DNA of 64,000 bases from a bacterium (GTDB lineage: Bacteria; Planctomycetota; Planctomycetia; Kolteriales; Kolteriaceae). Below are positions 30,675-41,200 of this stretch, piece after piece (positions within the stretch are counted from its first letter, which is position 1; each line of letters begins with the position of its first letter). The position numbers and the translations under genes are program-made. Below the pieces are notes generated by a model, which was not told the DNA's origin, made no database searches, and was given only the letters and a program-made list of their open reading frames with translations. The stretch is from positions 1 through 64,000 of the forward strand of contig JAIEPU010000110.1 of the NCBI GenBank assembly GCA_019748235.1, read 5' to 3'.

Positions 30675-30743
30675 TTACGATTCGTCGCAAATACGATTGC
30701 ACGGCAAATCGGGTTTACGGCTACACGATTTTGCGGGCCTGAT

Positions 30744-31688
30744 ATGGTCCGCCGTTTTCCACCAGCGATCGATCATCAGCCCGACCTTTTCGCCGCCAGC
30801 TTCGCTGATATTCCCATTCGTGATCAACGGGATGCGATGGAAAGACCGTTCTTCAGCCTCGCCAAAAGGCCTCGATTGGAGCCGATCAAATATCAGGTTG
30901 GCAACGTCTGGATCGAGGTGAGTGCCAATCCGCAATTCGGGATGGCGACCATTTGGGATGCCGACATTTTGATCTGGGCTTCGACGCAGATCACCGAGGC
31001 ACTCGATCGCAATCTCAAGCCCTCGCGAACCATTCATTTTCATCCATACAACTTGCTGCGATCCATCAGACGGACGACAGGAGGAGCAGACTATGTGCGA
31101 CTTCGCGCTGCACTTGAGCGGCTAACCCATACGGCAGTCCGTACCAACATCCGCGCCGAGGGACGAAAGAAGTTCGCGTCATTCCACTGGCTGGAAAGCT
31201 GGACGGAGACCATCGACGAAGCCTCGGGCGAACCGACCGGCATGACGATCACTTTGCCCGACTGGCTCTACAAGGGAGTCATTGAGCGGGGAGGGGTGCT
31301 GACCATCCACGAGGATTACTTCCTACTGACCGGAGGTATTGAACGATGGCTGTATCGAGTCGCTCGAAAGCACGCGGGAAGTCAGGAACACGGTTGGAGC
31401 TTTACGATGCGGCAACTCTATGAAAAGTCAGGCTCTTCTGCGCGAGTCTCGGACTTCGCTCTCGACATCCGGGGAGTCGTTCAAAGCAATCAACTTCCAG
31501 AGTACGAGTTGTCAGTAAATAGGAACGGGGAGGGAGATGAGATCGTGCATTTCGTTCACCGAAAGCATTTGGCCCTCGATCATCCCCATCGCGAATACTC
31601 GCGTTTTCCGGCAAGACGAAAATCCCAGGGCATCTTCTCACCCGCCTGGAAACTCAACACGTTCCTTGACGAAGACTCGGGCGATTAA
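30744..31688 (+). CDS. rep: RPA-type plasmid replication initiator protein
   Basis: DQRDAMERPFFSLAKRPRLEPIKYQVGNVWIEVSANPQFGMATIWDADILIWASTQI, PYNLLRSIRRTTGGADYVRLRAALERLTHTAVRTNIR; iterons immediately downstream. Confidence 0.88.
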   Translation: MVRRFPPAIDHQPDLFAASFADIPIRDQRDAMERPFFSLAKRPRLEPIKYQVGNVWIEVSANPQFGMATIWDADILIWASTQITEALDRNLKPSRTIHFHPYNLLRSIRRTTGGADYVRLRAALERLTHTAVRTNIRAEGRKKFASFHWLESWTETIDEASGEPTGMTITLPDWLYKGVIERGGVLTIHEDYFLLTGGIERWLYRVARKHAGSQEHGWSFTMRQLYEKSGSSARVSDFALDIRGVVQSNQLPEYELSVNRNGEGDEIVHFVHRKHLALDHPHREYSRFPARRKSQGIFSPAWKLNTFLDEDSGD

Positions 31689-31802
31689 GCGCAACCACCC
31701 ACGGCTGTGGATACCATCGGGCTATTAGGCGCACGCACTCGGGCAATTGGGCGCAATTGGGTTCGGGCGAATAGGCGCAAACTTTCGGGCGAACAGGCGC
31801 AC
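31677..31802 (+). repeat. oriV: Five iterons, consensus TCGGGCNANTAGGCGCAN, probable oriV
   Basis: Copies at 31677-31694, 31717-31734, 31739-31756, 31763-31780, 31785-31802; DnaA-box-like TGTGGATAC 31706-31714 and TGTGGACAA 31897-31905 with AT-rich stretch between. Confidence 0.82.
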
Positions 31803-32209
31803 GCGTCGCCGAATTCGTGAAGCGAATCAATGGGATGTTGAGGGGCTAACTTCTTAACTTCAAGAGTATATTTAACTCTTACTTAACGGTGGGGCCTGTG
31901 GACAACTCGCGAAAGATGGAGCGGGTGATCCGATTGGCCCGAACGAGGCGAGGGGCTGATAGTGGCATTCAGGAGTAAGCGTCTGCGACATTATGAAGCG
32001 GCGTTACTCGAAATACGATTCTAACGGGGCAAGGAAGCGGGAAGAGTCCGTTCTGCACCCCAACCCTACCAGATAGAGCCTTTCTCCGCTGGCAGACCCT
32101 CCAAATGCGATTTCCGATCGCATTGCACCTCCTATGTAACCCATGCCAACATTCAGAACCCCGGTTAGGACGCAACGGCTCTTTCGCCGCTATTACCCCA
32201 TATGGATCT

Positions 32210-33304
32210 TCAGTTCGCTTTTGTGACCGGCAGAGCACCAGGAGCGAGCACGAAGATAACGCGATCATTTTGGATTCCGACCAGTTGAACCGATTTCCAA
32301 AATGGTAACGATTCAAGAATGTTTTGCAGATGAGTATTGAATGAGGGGATTATCTTCTCATTGGCTTGTTTGTCGGCATTAAAGATTGCCTTGAGCAACT
32401 CTTGGAAAAGACCGTCAGCGCGGCTGGCATTGACTTCCACACGCATATGCGGCTCTCTTGTTGGCCAAGCATTAACGGTTGCCAAGAAGTCTACCCATCC
32501 CTCAAAAGGCTCACTGATACGAAGTCGGCATTTCAGTCCGCCTTCGTGCGGAGCAAACGGCTGCTCAATTTTGGGATTTTTTAACACGGCCGCGAACTTT
32601 GGAAATTCATTCTTGACGAGAAGATCGCATTTCGCCCTGAGGAAATCGATGGGAACGATAACGATCACGCGCCCGTCACAATCAGCGAACTCGAAATCAC
32701 AGGGGGCTTTTAGAAAGATGCTGATCGCCGTGCGAAAGAGTTCCGTCGACCTACTCGCATACTCGGGAGCACGGAAATCAGATGGTAGGAGCAACCATTC
32801 CCGGTTCGGTTGACCGCCATGCCCTGCCGTTTGAACTGTAGCCATCCATCGTTTTGCTTCGACCACGTCTAGACTAAGTCCTGAATGGCGAGCAGAAATC
32901 ACGTGAAATCCATCCGGGGTGCGAGCAAAGGAGAACTCACGGTTCTTCAACGTTCCGAATCCACCTGTCTGCAAGGTGGAAAGATTGCCCCCAGCGTCTC
33001 GTACATCTAAAAGCATCTTCGAGTGTTTCGCAGCGATCGTATAATATCCCTCGTCACTGGGGGTAATTATCCACTCCCTATTTGGCACTTCTCCAAAACC
33101 GGCAGTCTGAACGATTGCGAGAGCCCCTCCCGCGTTACGAACATCTAGCCCTTGTCCGCTATGGCGTGCGACGATGAGGTAAGACTTCGCAGGAAACTGG
33201 TTTCTGCCACCAGAACAGACCTGAATACAAGTAATGCGACGAAGGCAATGATCAATGATCGTCGATACATATAATGTCTCCTTAACTACTTTGGGGTCTG
33301 ACAT
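32210..33304 (-). pseudogene. Ricin-type beta-trefoil lectin protein, apparent frameshift between signal peptide and lectin domain
   Basis: Repeats SYLIVARHSGQGLDVRNAGGALAIVQTAGFGEVPNREW / YYTIAAKHSKMLLDVRDAGGNLSTLQTGG / FHVISARHSGLSLDVVEAKRWMATVQTAGHGGQPNREW. An ATG at 33270 in another frame gives MYRRSLIIAFVALLVFRSVLVAETSF with AAGGAG upstream. Confidence 0.6.
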
Positions 33305-33307
33305 GCA

Positions 33308-34447
33308 TTAGCTGCATTCATCATTGTTTGAGTGCATGACTGATCGGCGATGGAAGATCGCAAAAGAGCTGACAAATACAAGACTTGCGAGAATGATGCT
33401 GGAAGGTTCCGGCACCGTGAGCAATACGGCGTGCTGAACGCCACCAAAATCTCCTTGTCCGGCAATCATTGCCGAACCGCTGATAGGGGCATTCGCGATG
33501 GCATTGCCAGTGAGTATCGACCAGCCGCTATCAGATGGATCAAGGAGAGAAGTCAGGCGTGATAAGCTTGAGCTTGAAATGTCATAGAGGAATCCGCCAT
33601 GTCCCTGAGAAACCCCAACAACTGTAGTTCCCAGAGGATCAATGCCTAGAGCATTTGAGGTCGCATCTCCGGAAAGGGTTCCTATACTTGTAATCGTTAG
33701 TGTCGAAATATTTTCGAAAGCGGCAATTTGAGAGACCGCGCCCCCTGCCAAGTCGGTATTACTTAAGGAGGTGGGAAGAAAGCTTCCCAAGTTCACGCGG
33801 GTAGAACTGAGGCCATCATTGTAGTAGCCGCCCACGTTGTTCGACACCCCGACGAAGTGCCCGAGATCATTGACGGCGGCTCCGGTTAAGTTGATCAAAG
33901 GAAATGGATTAGAAAGTGTATTGCTGGAACTCCAAGTGACGGCTCTATGGTTAATGGTCGTAAGATTCCGGCTGCCCACAATTTCACCCGAGGCATTCAC
34001 CCCGTTCGCTTGGCCCTGATTTGACGGATCTAAGAGAGTGGTTCCTGAGATCTGTGTCCAGCGAAATGCCTGCCCTGCAGATCCAGTAATCCCCACCACG
34101 TTCCCGTTATTCACCCCAAACGCCTTACTATTCGTCCCGCCGACAGCAACCATCCCACCCGACTGCGTCCAATAAAACGCCTGCGTCGAACCATTCGAGA
34201 AAGTCGTGTAGCCTACCACTTCCCCAGTACTATCCACCGAAGTGGCAGTGCTGGAAACCCCTCCGGGCAGAACGCCGAGGTCCGTTACTTGATAAATATT
34301 TGCTGCAAACGCGGTGTTTACCGCCAAGACGCCAATGATACCGAGAACAAGAACCAAAATTTTCTGAACCACACGATCCTCCACCAGAACTATCAAAAGG
34401 ATTGCTGACTCTAGAATATGCCGAAAACAGCAATAGATTTCAGACAA
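33308..34447 (-). CDS. HAF-repeat PEP-CTERM protein, copy 1
   Basis: QVTDLGVLPGGVSSTATSVDSTGEVVGYTTF...; C-terminal TVPEPSSIILASLVFVSSFAIFHRR. True start may be an internal GTG (VVQKILVLVLG). Confidence 0.82.
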   Translation of the reverse strand: MSEIYCCFRHILESAILLIVLVEDRVVQKILVLVLGIIGVLAVNTAFAANIYQVTDLGVLPGGVSSTATSVDSTGEVVGYTTFSNGSTQAFYWTQSGGMVAVGGTNSKAFGVNNGNVVGITGSAGQAFRWTQISGTTLLDPSNQGQANGVNASGEIVGSRNLTTINHRAVTWSSSNTLSNPFPLINLTGAAVNDLGHFVGVSNNVGGYYNDGLSSTRVNLGSFLPTSLSNTDLAGGAVSQIAAFENISTLTITSIGTLSGDATSNALGIDPLGTTVVGVSQGHGGFLYDISSSSLSRLTSLLDPSDSGWSILTGNAIANAPISGSAMIAGQGDFGGVQHAVLLTVPEPSSIILASLVFVSSFAIFHRRSVMHSNNDECS

Positions 34448-34450
34448 TCA

Positions 34451-36079
34451 TCAATCTTGAACAAGCGCGACGATCAGCAAAATGTTTTCATCTTCTGATC
34501 TTTCTTCACGGCCCACAAAATCGTTTTCATCACGCATGAGAAAGTGATACTTCCCACTAACATTCGTGCCGTTAATAGAGAGCGAGTTCGCACTTATTTT
34601 TAGCTTCATTATATATTTGTCATTTGGTATACCGTCGCGTTCAAGAAAAGTTAAATCCGTCGAGATTGGTATCGCTTCTGCAGAGAGAACTGTTTTGGGT
34701 TTGGATGGATGATCCTTAAAGTCAACCGAGAATTCACCAGGTATCGGCAAGCTTCTTGCATCTCTTCCAGCTACTCCGGTAGCCTTTACCACTTTTCTCA
34801 TCCATACGACTCGCGGAGTTGATTTAACTTTATTTTCGAGTTCTTCGACTCTCTTAGTTACCAGTTCGTAGGGCGTCTTTGAGCTTACAAATATCCAGAA
34901 CGCCTCCATTTCGGAAGCCGTGAGCATGGGCTCCTGGGGATCATTAGGCACCTGCTCTGTATCTACGAGTGCCTTGTGGGCACTGACGATTTCATCTTGG
35001 TACGATTTGAGTTTGTCCCGTATCTTTTTGATCTCAACGCGTTGATTGGGAGTAGGGGCAGGAAATTGGCTTCCAGCGACCGCATCCAAGTGATCGTCGA
35101 TCCGTTGCAGCTGAACTGAAGTCCTGTCGTAATTCTCTACAAGATTCCTCAACTTATCTTCTTGCTGCTGTCTCCACAAGTCTCGATTATCCGGCATATC
35201 TATAAGATCACGAAAGCGAGCTAGATAAAACCTAGTGTCAATCGCGCGATCGCGGTTGAATGCTGCTGATAGATTTGTTATCAAATTTCCAATTTCTACA
35301 ACTATAGATCTTAAGTCGGCTCGCTGAAGTATTGGATTAATATCAAAATCCATTTTTTCAGCACCATGCGTATTTATCCTAATCTGCACTTTTCCTTGCT
35401 GATTTGCACTATTGAACGATTCTGTTAGCTTTGTTTCAGTATCACCTCCAGTTCCAAGAAATTTTATATCCGCGCCTCCATTCAGCGAAAAGATCGACGA
35501 CACGTCTCGTGTGCTCATCTCGTATGTGAGTACAACGCTTATTCCGGCTGTTTTTTCTACGGCGGCAACGAAGTGGGTTCCGTATTTCTTATCAGCATTC
35601 CTTGGGTCACGTTTGTATAATTCCTCGTACTCTTGAGTTGCCTTTATTTCATCAAGCCGTGTCAGACCAAATGATTTTCGACAGCAAACAACTAGCGACA
35701 CGTTAACGGTATTCTCTCCTTTGCTTTCCGCTCGCTTGAGTTTCAAGAAGGCGCTGCTGCCAAATCCCCGAAAATTCGCCGCAACGTCAAAATCGTTAGC
35801 CGTTGCATTGGCGTTCTCTCCCAAGGAAAAGACGACTTTTAGAGATTCGGTCGGTCTTTCGTTTTGCTCAAATTTGGGTTTTCCGTCGACCCCGATTATA
35901 CGTATCCTGCCGGTGTAGGGATCTGGACGATAGACACCACTTTTCAGTTCTAGACTACACCCATTAAACCACCGAATGACTCCCTCGTCGAATTCATCAC
36001 TTGAAGATTGAGCGAATGCGGTATATCCGACCGGAAGAAACACCAATCCTAAAATTAAAAATCTTAAGGATACTTGCAT
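34451..36079 (-). CDS. Secreted hypothetical protein
   Basis: Signal peptide MQVSLRFLILGLVFLPVGYTAFAQ; sits between two HAF paralogues. Confidence 0.7.
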   Translation of the reverse strand: MQVSLRFLILGLVFLPVGYTAFAQSSSDEFDEGVIRWFNGCSLELKSGVYRPDPYTGRIRIIGVDGKPKFEQNERPTESLKVVFSLGENANATANDFDVAANFRGFGSSAFLKLKRAESKGENTVNVSLVVCCRKSFGLTRLDEIKATQEYEELYKRDPRNADKKYGTHFVAAVEKTAGISVVLTYEMSTRDVSSIFSLNGGADIKFLGTGGDTETKLTESFNSANQQGKVQIRINTHGAEKMDFDINPILQRADLRSIVVEIGNLITNLSAAFNRDRAIDTRFYLARFRDLIDMPDNRDLWRQQQEDKLRNLVENYDRTSVQLQRIDDHLDAVAGSQFPAPTPNQRVEIKKIRDKLKSYQDEIVSAHKALVDTEQVPNDPQEPMLTASEMEAFWIFVSSKTPYELVTKRVEELENKVKSTPRVVWMRKVVKATGVAGRDARSLPIPGEFSVDFKDHPSKPKTVLSAEAIPISTDLTFLERDGIPNDKYIMKLKISANSLSINGTNVSGKYHFLMRDENDFVGREERSEDENILLIVALVQD

Positions 36080-36123
36080 TGAAAAACTCCTTTCGATGGC
36101 AGCTCTAAGCTACGTCTCGCAAT

Positions 36124-37161
36124 TCACTCAACAACTTTTCCTTGAAATCGTCGAACGCATAACCCTACGAATGTCAGTAAGCTGATGAAAACGAGAAGGA
36201 TTGACGATGTCTCAGGCACGGTTAACAAGACGGCGTGTTGGACGCCGCCAAAGCCTCCTTGTCCGGCAATCATTGCGGAACTGCTGATAGGAGCATTCGC
36301 AATGGCATTGCCAGTGAGGATGGACCAGCCGCTGTCAGATGGATCAAGGAGCGAGGTTAGACTCGAAAGACTTGAGCTTGAGATATCGTAAAGGAAGCCG
36401 CCTTGGCCCTGAGATAAACCCACAATCAAAGTGCCTAAAGGATCGATTCCCAATGCATTGGAAATTGTATCGCCGGGAAGAGTTCCGATGGTCGTGATGG
36501 TAGACGTCGAAATGTTTTCAAATGCTGCAATTTGGGAAACAGAACCGCCTGCGAAGTTCGTATTGCTGAGTGAGGTCGGAAGAAAGAGTCCTAAACTCTG
36601 GCGAGGATTGACGCCATCATAGTAATATCCAGCCGTTCCTCCGGAGACTCCGACGAAATGTCCCAGATCATTGATAGCGACCCCAGTGAGATTCAAGACT
36701 AGAAATGGGTTCGAAAGAGTATTACTAGAGTCCCACGTCAGCGCTCGGTGATTCGAAGCCGTTAAGTTTCTGCTTCCAACAACTTCCCCCGAAGCATTCA
36801 CCCCATTCGCCTGCCCATTATTCGTATCCAAAAGCACGGTTCCAGAAACCTGCGTCCAGCGAAAAGGCTTGTTGCCCGACACTCCAACGACATTTCCGTT
36901 ATTCACTCCAAACGCTTTGCTATTCACCCCACCAACAGCAACCATTCCACCAGACTGCGTCCAGTAGAAAGCCTGCGTCGAGTTATCTGCGAAGGTCGTG
37001 TATCCGACGACTTCTCCGGTGCTATCCACCGAAGTGGCTGTGCTGGAGACACCGCCGGGAAGGACTCCAAGGTCGGTTACTTGATAGACCGGGGACGCGA
37101 AAGCGGTGTCCGGCAGACAAACAGCGATGACACCGATAATGAGCGATATGCGTTTGAGCAT
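36124..37161 (-). CDS. HAF-repeat protein, copy 2 with altered PEP-CTERM (VPETS)
   Basis: Strongly similar to 33308-34447 along its length; start chosen at MLKRISLIIGVIAV. Confidence 0.82.
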   Translation of the reverse strand: MLKRISLIIGVIAVCLPDTAFASPVYQVTDLGVLPGGVSSTATSVDSTGEVVGYTTFADNSTQAFYWTQSGGMVAVGGVNSKAFGVNNGNVVGVSGNKPFRWTQVSGTVLLDTNNGQANGVNASGEVVGSRNLTASNHRALTWDSSNTLSNPFLVLNLTGVAINDLGHFVGVSGGTAGYYYDGVNPRQSLGLFLPTSLSNTNFAGGSVSQIAAFENISTSTITTIGTLPGDTISNALGIDPLGTLIVGLSQGQGGFLYDISSSSLSSLTSLLDPSDSGWSILTGNAIANAPISSSAMIAGQGGFGGVQHAVLLTVPETSSILLVFISLLTFVGLCVRRFQGKVVE

Positions 37162-37631
37162 TCGCGACTCCTGACAGTGATCGAATGATCGGCACAAAGA
37201 ATTGCCCGGCAAACCGCAAAACAGGTTTGCCTCTTGGCGCTTATGTGCGGGGACAAGCGTGAAGCGGACGGAGAATTTGCGTGGAAGTGGAATTATTTTC
37301 GAAAAAGATGGAGTGATGCCGTTGAGTCGACGTGAGGTCTAAAACAACAACGCTCACGAAAGTGTTTCCACTAGGTCCGGTAGCAAGCGTGAAGCGGACG
37401 TTTTCTGTCGAAACATTTAGGAAATCCCGCGTCCATGCCATCAACTTGTCTATTTGGCAGATCTTCCCACGGCTTCATGTCTATCGCCCTGAGAAGGAGG
37501 AAAGATTCACTACTGGCTGGCCGATCGGGTCTATTGTTTCCGCCACTAGCTGCGATCATAATTGCCGCCACACATGTGGCCGATGCGGATCATTTGGCCG
37601 TCGGCGTTTATGGATCAACCGCGAGAACCGT

Positions 37632-38261
37632 ATGCCCTCATCCTCGCCGAATGGAATTCCCAACGCGAAGAACGACGAACTCGTCGATGCGGCGAGGAAC
37701 GGCTCATCCGTTGCTATGGGAGAGCTTTTGCAGTCTTGCCGGGCCTACTTATTGGCCATCGGCGAAAGCGAGCTAACGGCCGATTTACGGATCAAGGTTT
37801 CTCCGTCGGACTTGGTGCAGGAGACTTCGGCCCAAGCACAACGGTCGATGCCGACTTTTCGCGGGCAAACGCAAAAAGAGTTTCGGATGTGGGTTCGCGG
37901 CATCTTCATGAACAGGCTCGCCCAAGCACGGCGGAAATTCAAAGGAACAGAGGGGCGTGACATAGGGCGCGAAGAACGGCAACTCAACAGCAGTTCGATT
38001 CTGGACCTTGCCAATCGGGTACTCGACAATGAGACCCCAAGCCAAATGGCGATTCGCAAAGAGGATCAAGCGTCACTTCGTGAGGCGATGGCACGGTTGC
38101 CGGAAGATTATCGTCAGGTCATCCGGCTACGAAATTTCGAACTTGTCAGCTTCCCAGAGATAGGCCGAACACTGGGCCGCACAGAAGAAGCTATGCGTAA
38201 ATTGTGGTTGCGGGCAATGAAACGTTTAAAGGAAGAACTTCATAGCCATGACTCCTCGTAA
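37632..38261 (+). CDS. ECF-type RNA polymerase sigma factor (planctomycete type)
   Basis: VSPSDLVQETSAQAQRSMPTFRGQTQKEFRMWVRGIFMNRLAQARRKF and region 4 FELVSFPEIGRTLGRTEEAMRKLWLRAMKRLKEEL; start at MPSSSPNG. Confidence 0.85.
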   Translation: MPSSSPNGIPNAKNDELVDAARNGSSVAMGELLQSCRAYLLAIGESELTADLRIKVSPSDLVQETSAQAQRSMPTFRGQTQKEFRMWVRGIFMNRLAQARRKFKGTEGRDIGREERQLNSSSILDLANRVLDNETPSQMAIRKEDQASLREAMARLPEDYRQVIRLRNFELVSFPEIGRTLGRTEEAMRKLWLRAMKRLKEELHSHDSS

Positions 38262-41200
38262 TAGCCCGCCGGATGATGAAGGTGCTGACCACGATCAACG
38301 CATTGTCGATCTATTGCTGCTGCGTCAGCGTCAGCTTATCGAAGAAAGTGTACTCCATACTCCTCTTTTGAAGCTGGACTCATCGTCAGCAACCGAAGAG
38401 ACCGCTATCGAGGATGCCAGCCTACTCGATGAAGCTTCTGAACTAGAAGAGTGCCTGCTGCTCTTAGAACAGGCGAGGCGTGAGGAATCCGCACGAGACG
38501 CCAAGGAGTCCGAGCAGCCAACGGATAAGAATTCTCCACCCAGCGATGACCATTTATCGGATTCAAGTCACCTCTTCGAAGAATACTTGAATCATTTGGA
38601 CGAGTCTGATGGTAACAGCCTCGCCACAGCCCCGTCTGGTGCCCTACTGGAAAAACAGCAGATCGGCCGCTTTAAGATCGTGCGTGAGCTTGGTCGCGGC
38701 GGGTTAGGCTTGGTGCTGTTAGCAAATGATCCACTACTGCGCCGACAGGTGGCGCTCAAAGTCCCCAAGCCCGAGGTTCTCTTTACGCCGAACTTACGTC
38801 ATCGTTTTCGCCGAGAGGCTATGGCAGCCGCAAGACTGACGCATCCCGGCATCGTGCCCGTGTATGAAGTGGGCGAGGCGGGGCCGATCATGTTCATCGC
38901 TGCCGCCTTCATTGAGGGGAAAAGCTTAGCTGCATCGCTCCATGAACTTGGACGGCCGGACGATCCGCGCATTGGTGCTTCGATCATCGCCGATCTGGCC
39001 GACGCGATGCATTATGCACACTCTCAGGGGGTGCTGCATCGAGACCTAAAGCCTGCCAATGTGCTCATTGAGCCTCGCCCAGTGGACGCCCCTTCAACAG
39101 AGGAAAAGGCCGCGTCAGCTACCGCAATAACATCATGGAATGACCCGCGAACGGTGAAGATCACCGACTTTGGCTTGGCCAAGATTATAGATCTCGCGGG
39201 GGATGAAACACGGTCAGGGGCAATCATCGGGACGCCGGCATATATGGCTCCCGAGCAAGCGAAAGCAGACCTTGGCCAGATCGGCCCCCTCGCGGACGTC
39301 TATGCGTTAGGGGCGATCTTGTATGAACTGTTGACAGGTGACGCGCCGTTTCGTGCTCCCTCGGATGCCGAGATGCTCCGATTGGTAGTAAGTGAAGAGC
39401 CTGTACCGCCGCGACAATTGAATCCGCTATGCCCCCGTGATCTTGAAGCCATCTGTCTGAAGTGCCTGGAGAAGTCGCCCACTCAAAGATACCAGTCAGC
39501 CGGGGAGTTAGCGGTCGACTTAAGACGCTTCCTGGCGGGTGAGCCGACGATAGCTCGTCCACTCTCAATGATGGGCCAAGTGATACGCTGGGCAGGGCGA
39601 AATCGCTCTTTGGCAGTCATGTTGTCAGCGGTAGTGCTTTTACTTTTAGGAGTTGCGATTGTTTCGACTGTTGCTGCTGTGCTTCTCAACAAAGCGTGGA
39701 AACGCGCCGACGAGAATGCGCATTCTGAGTGGCTCGCACGAGAAGAGGCGCAGCAGTTACGAGAGAGAAGTGAAAAACAACTTTTCGCCCACATGGAGCG
39801 CAATTACGCCACCGAAATCGCGTCTGCTTACCACTCGGCAGATAACGGTGAGTATTCGGCAGTCACGCGCAGCTTGGAATTATTTAAACCCGTCAAGGGA
39901 ATCCCTGACGTACGCGGTTGGGAGTGGCATTACCTCAATGAAAGGAATGAAGAAGCAAAGAGCTTCTCCAGCCATCTCCGGCAGATCACCGGCGATGGCA
40001 GTCCGGTTTATTGCGTTCAATTCACTAATCAGGGAGGGGAACTCTATTTCGGAACAAAGGAAGGCAATCTCTTCATTCACGACAGTCGGGATTTCAAACT
40101 CGCAAATCGAATTCATGCCCACAATTCCTGTATTAATTCGATTACGCTTTCCCGTGACGCGACACGAGTCATCACGACAAGTTGCGATAAAACAGCTATT
40201 TTATGGGATACAGCTAATTGGCGGCGGATCGCCGAACTGACATTCGATACTGAGGTCTGGACCGCACAATATGCCCCTGATGGCGGCACATTCGTACTCT
40301 GTAGCAATGGACTAGTTCCAAATTCTTCGGAACTACGTTTGTGCAATTCACATACTGGCGAGGTGATAGCTAAGTGGAAAGCGAATCAGGATATCAATCG
40401 TTTAGTGTTTTTAGACGAGCGAACATTGGTTGGTGCCAATCTGGCCGGTAAATTCACTCAATGGAATATGTCGCGTTCCGTACCAGACGAAGGGGAGCCG
40501 GCAATTTCAAAATCCCCAGTTGTTCCGAGACCTTACCGAAATGGTTTAATTTGGTCCCCAGATCTTCGCCATCTAGCTTATTTCTCCATAGACGGTGGTG
40601 CCCACAGTCTAGGCATATTCGATACGCTCACAAGGCATTCGAGACATTTTTCTCATGGCGGTTATACCGACATGCGAGGGGCCTTCTCGCCCGACGGGCG
40701 TATGCTGGTATTGCCTCACGGCGGGTTGCAAATGGAGATTCGCGCGTTAATTACCGGCGCACAGCTAGGTACCCTTGTTGGCCATCGCGAGCGTATTGAA
40801 AACGTAACGATTTCGCCTGATAGTAAAATCATCGCCACTGCGAGTTCCGACGGAACCGTCAATCTGTATTCGATCAAATCTCCGAAGCTATTCACGAGGA
40901 ACTTTAAAGAAGGTCACTATGTGACCTCAATCAGTACGGACATGAAGCGTGCATTTCTTATACAATTGCCGGGTGACGCGCTAGAGGTTATTGATTTGTC
41001 GCAGTATGCGCTGCTTGCGAGATACGAAACAATCGGAGAATTTCCTTTTAGTGAATTATATGTACACAATGTCTCGCATAACGAACGATGGGCATTATTC
41101 GCGACTCGGCCTCATGCCGGCAACCACAGCATTGAGGATCGTACATTGCTCCTGTTCGATTTGAAGTTGCGTCGAATCGTTTGGCGCGGTCCAGCGCATT

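Noticed and set aside
31677-31802. CRISPR or minisatellite
   Set aside because: Iterons of 18 bp with ~22-bp period, next to a Rep gene and DnaA boxes, fit oriV better.
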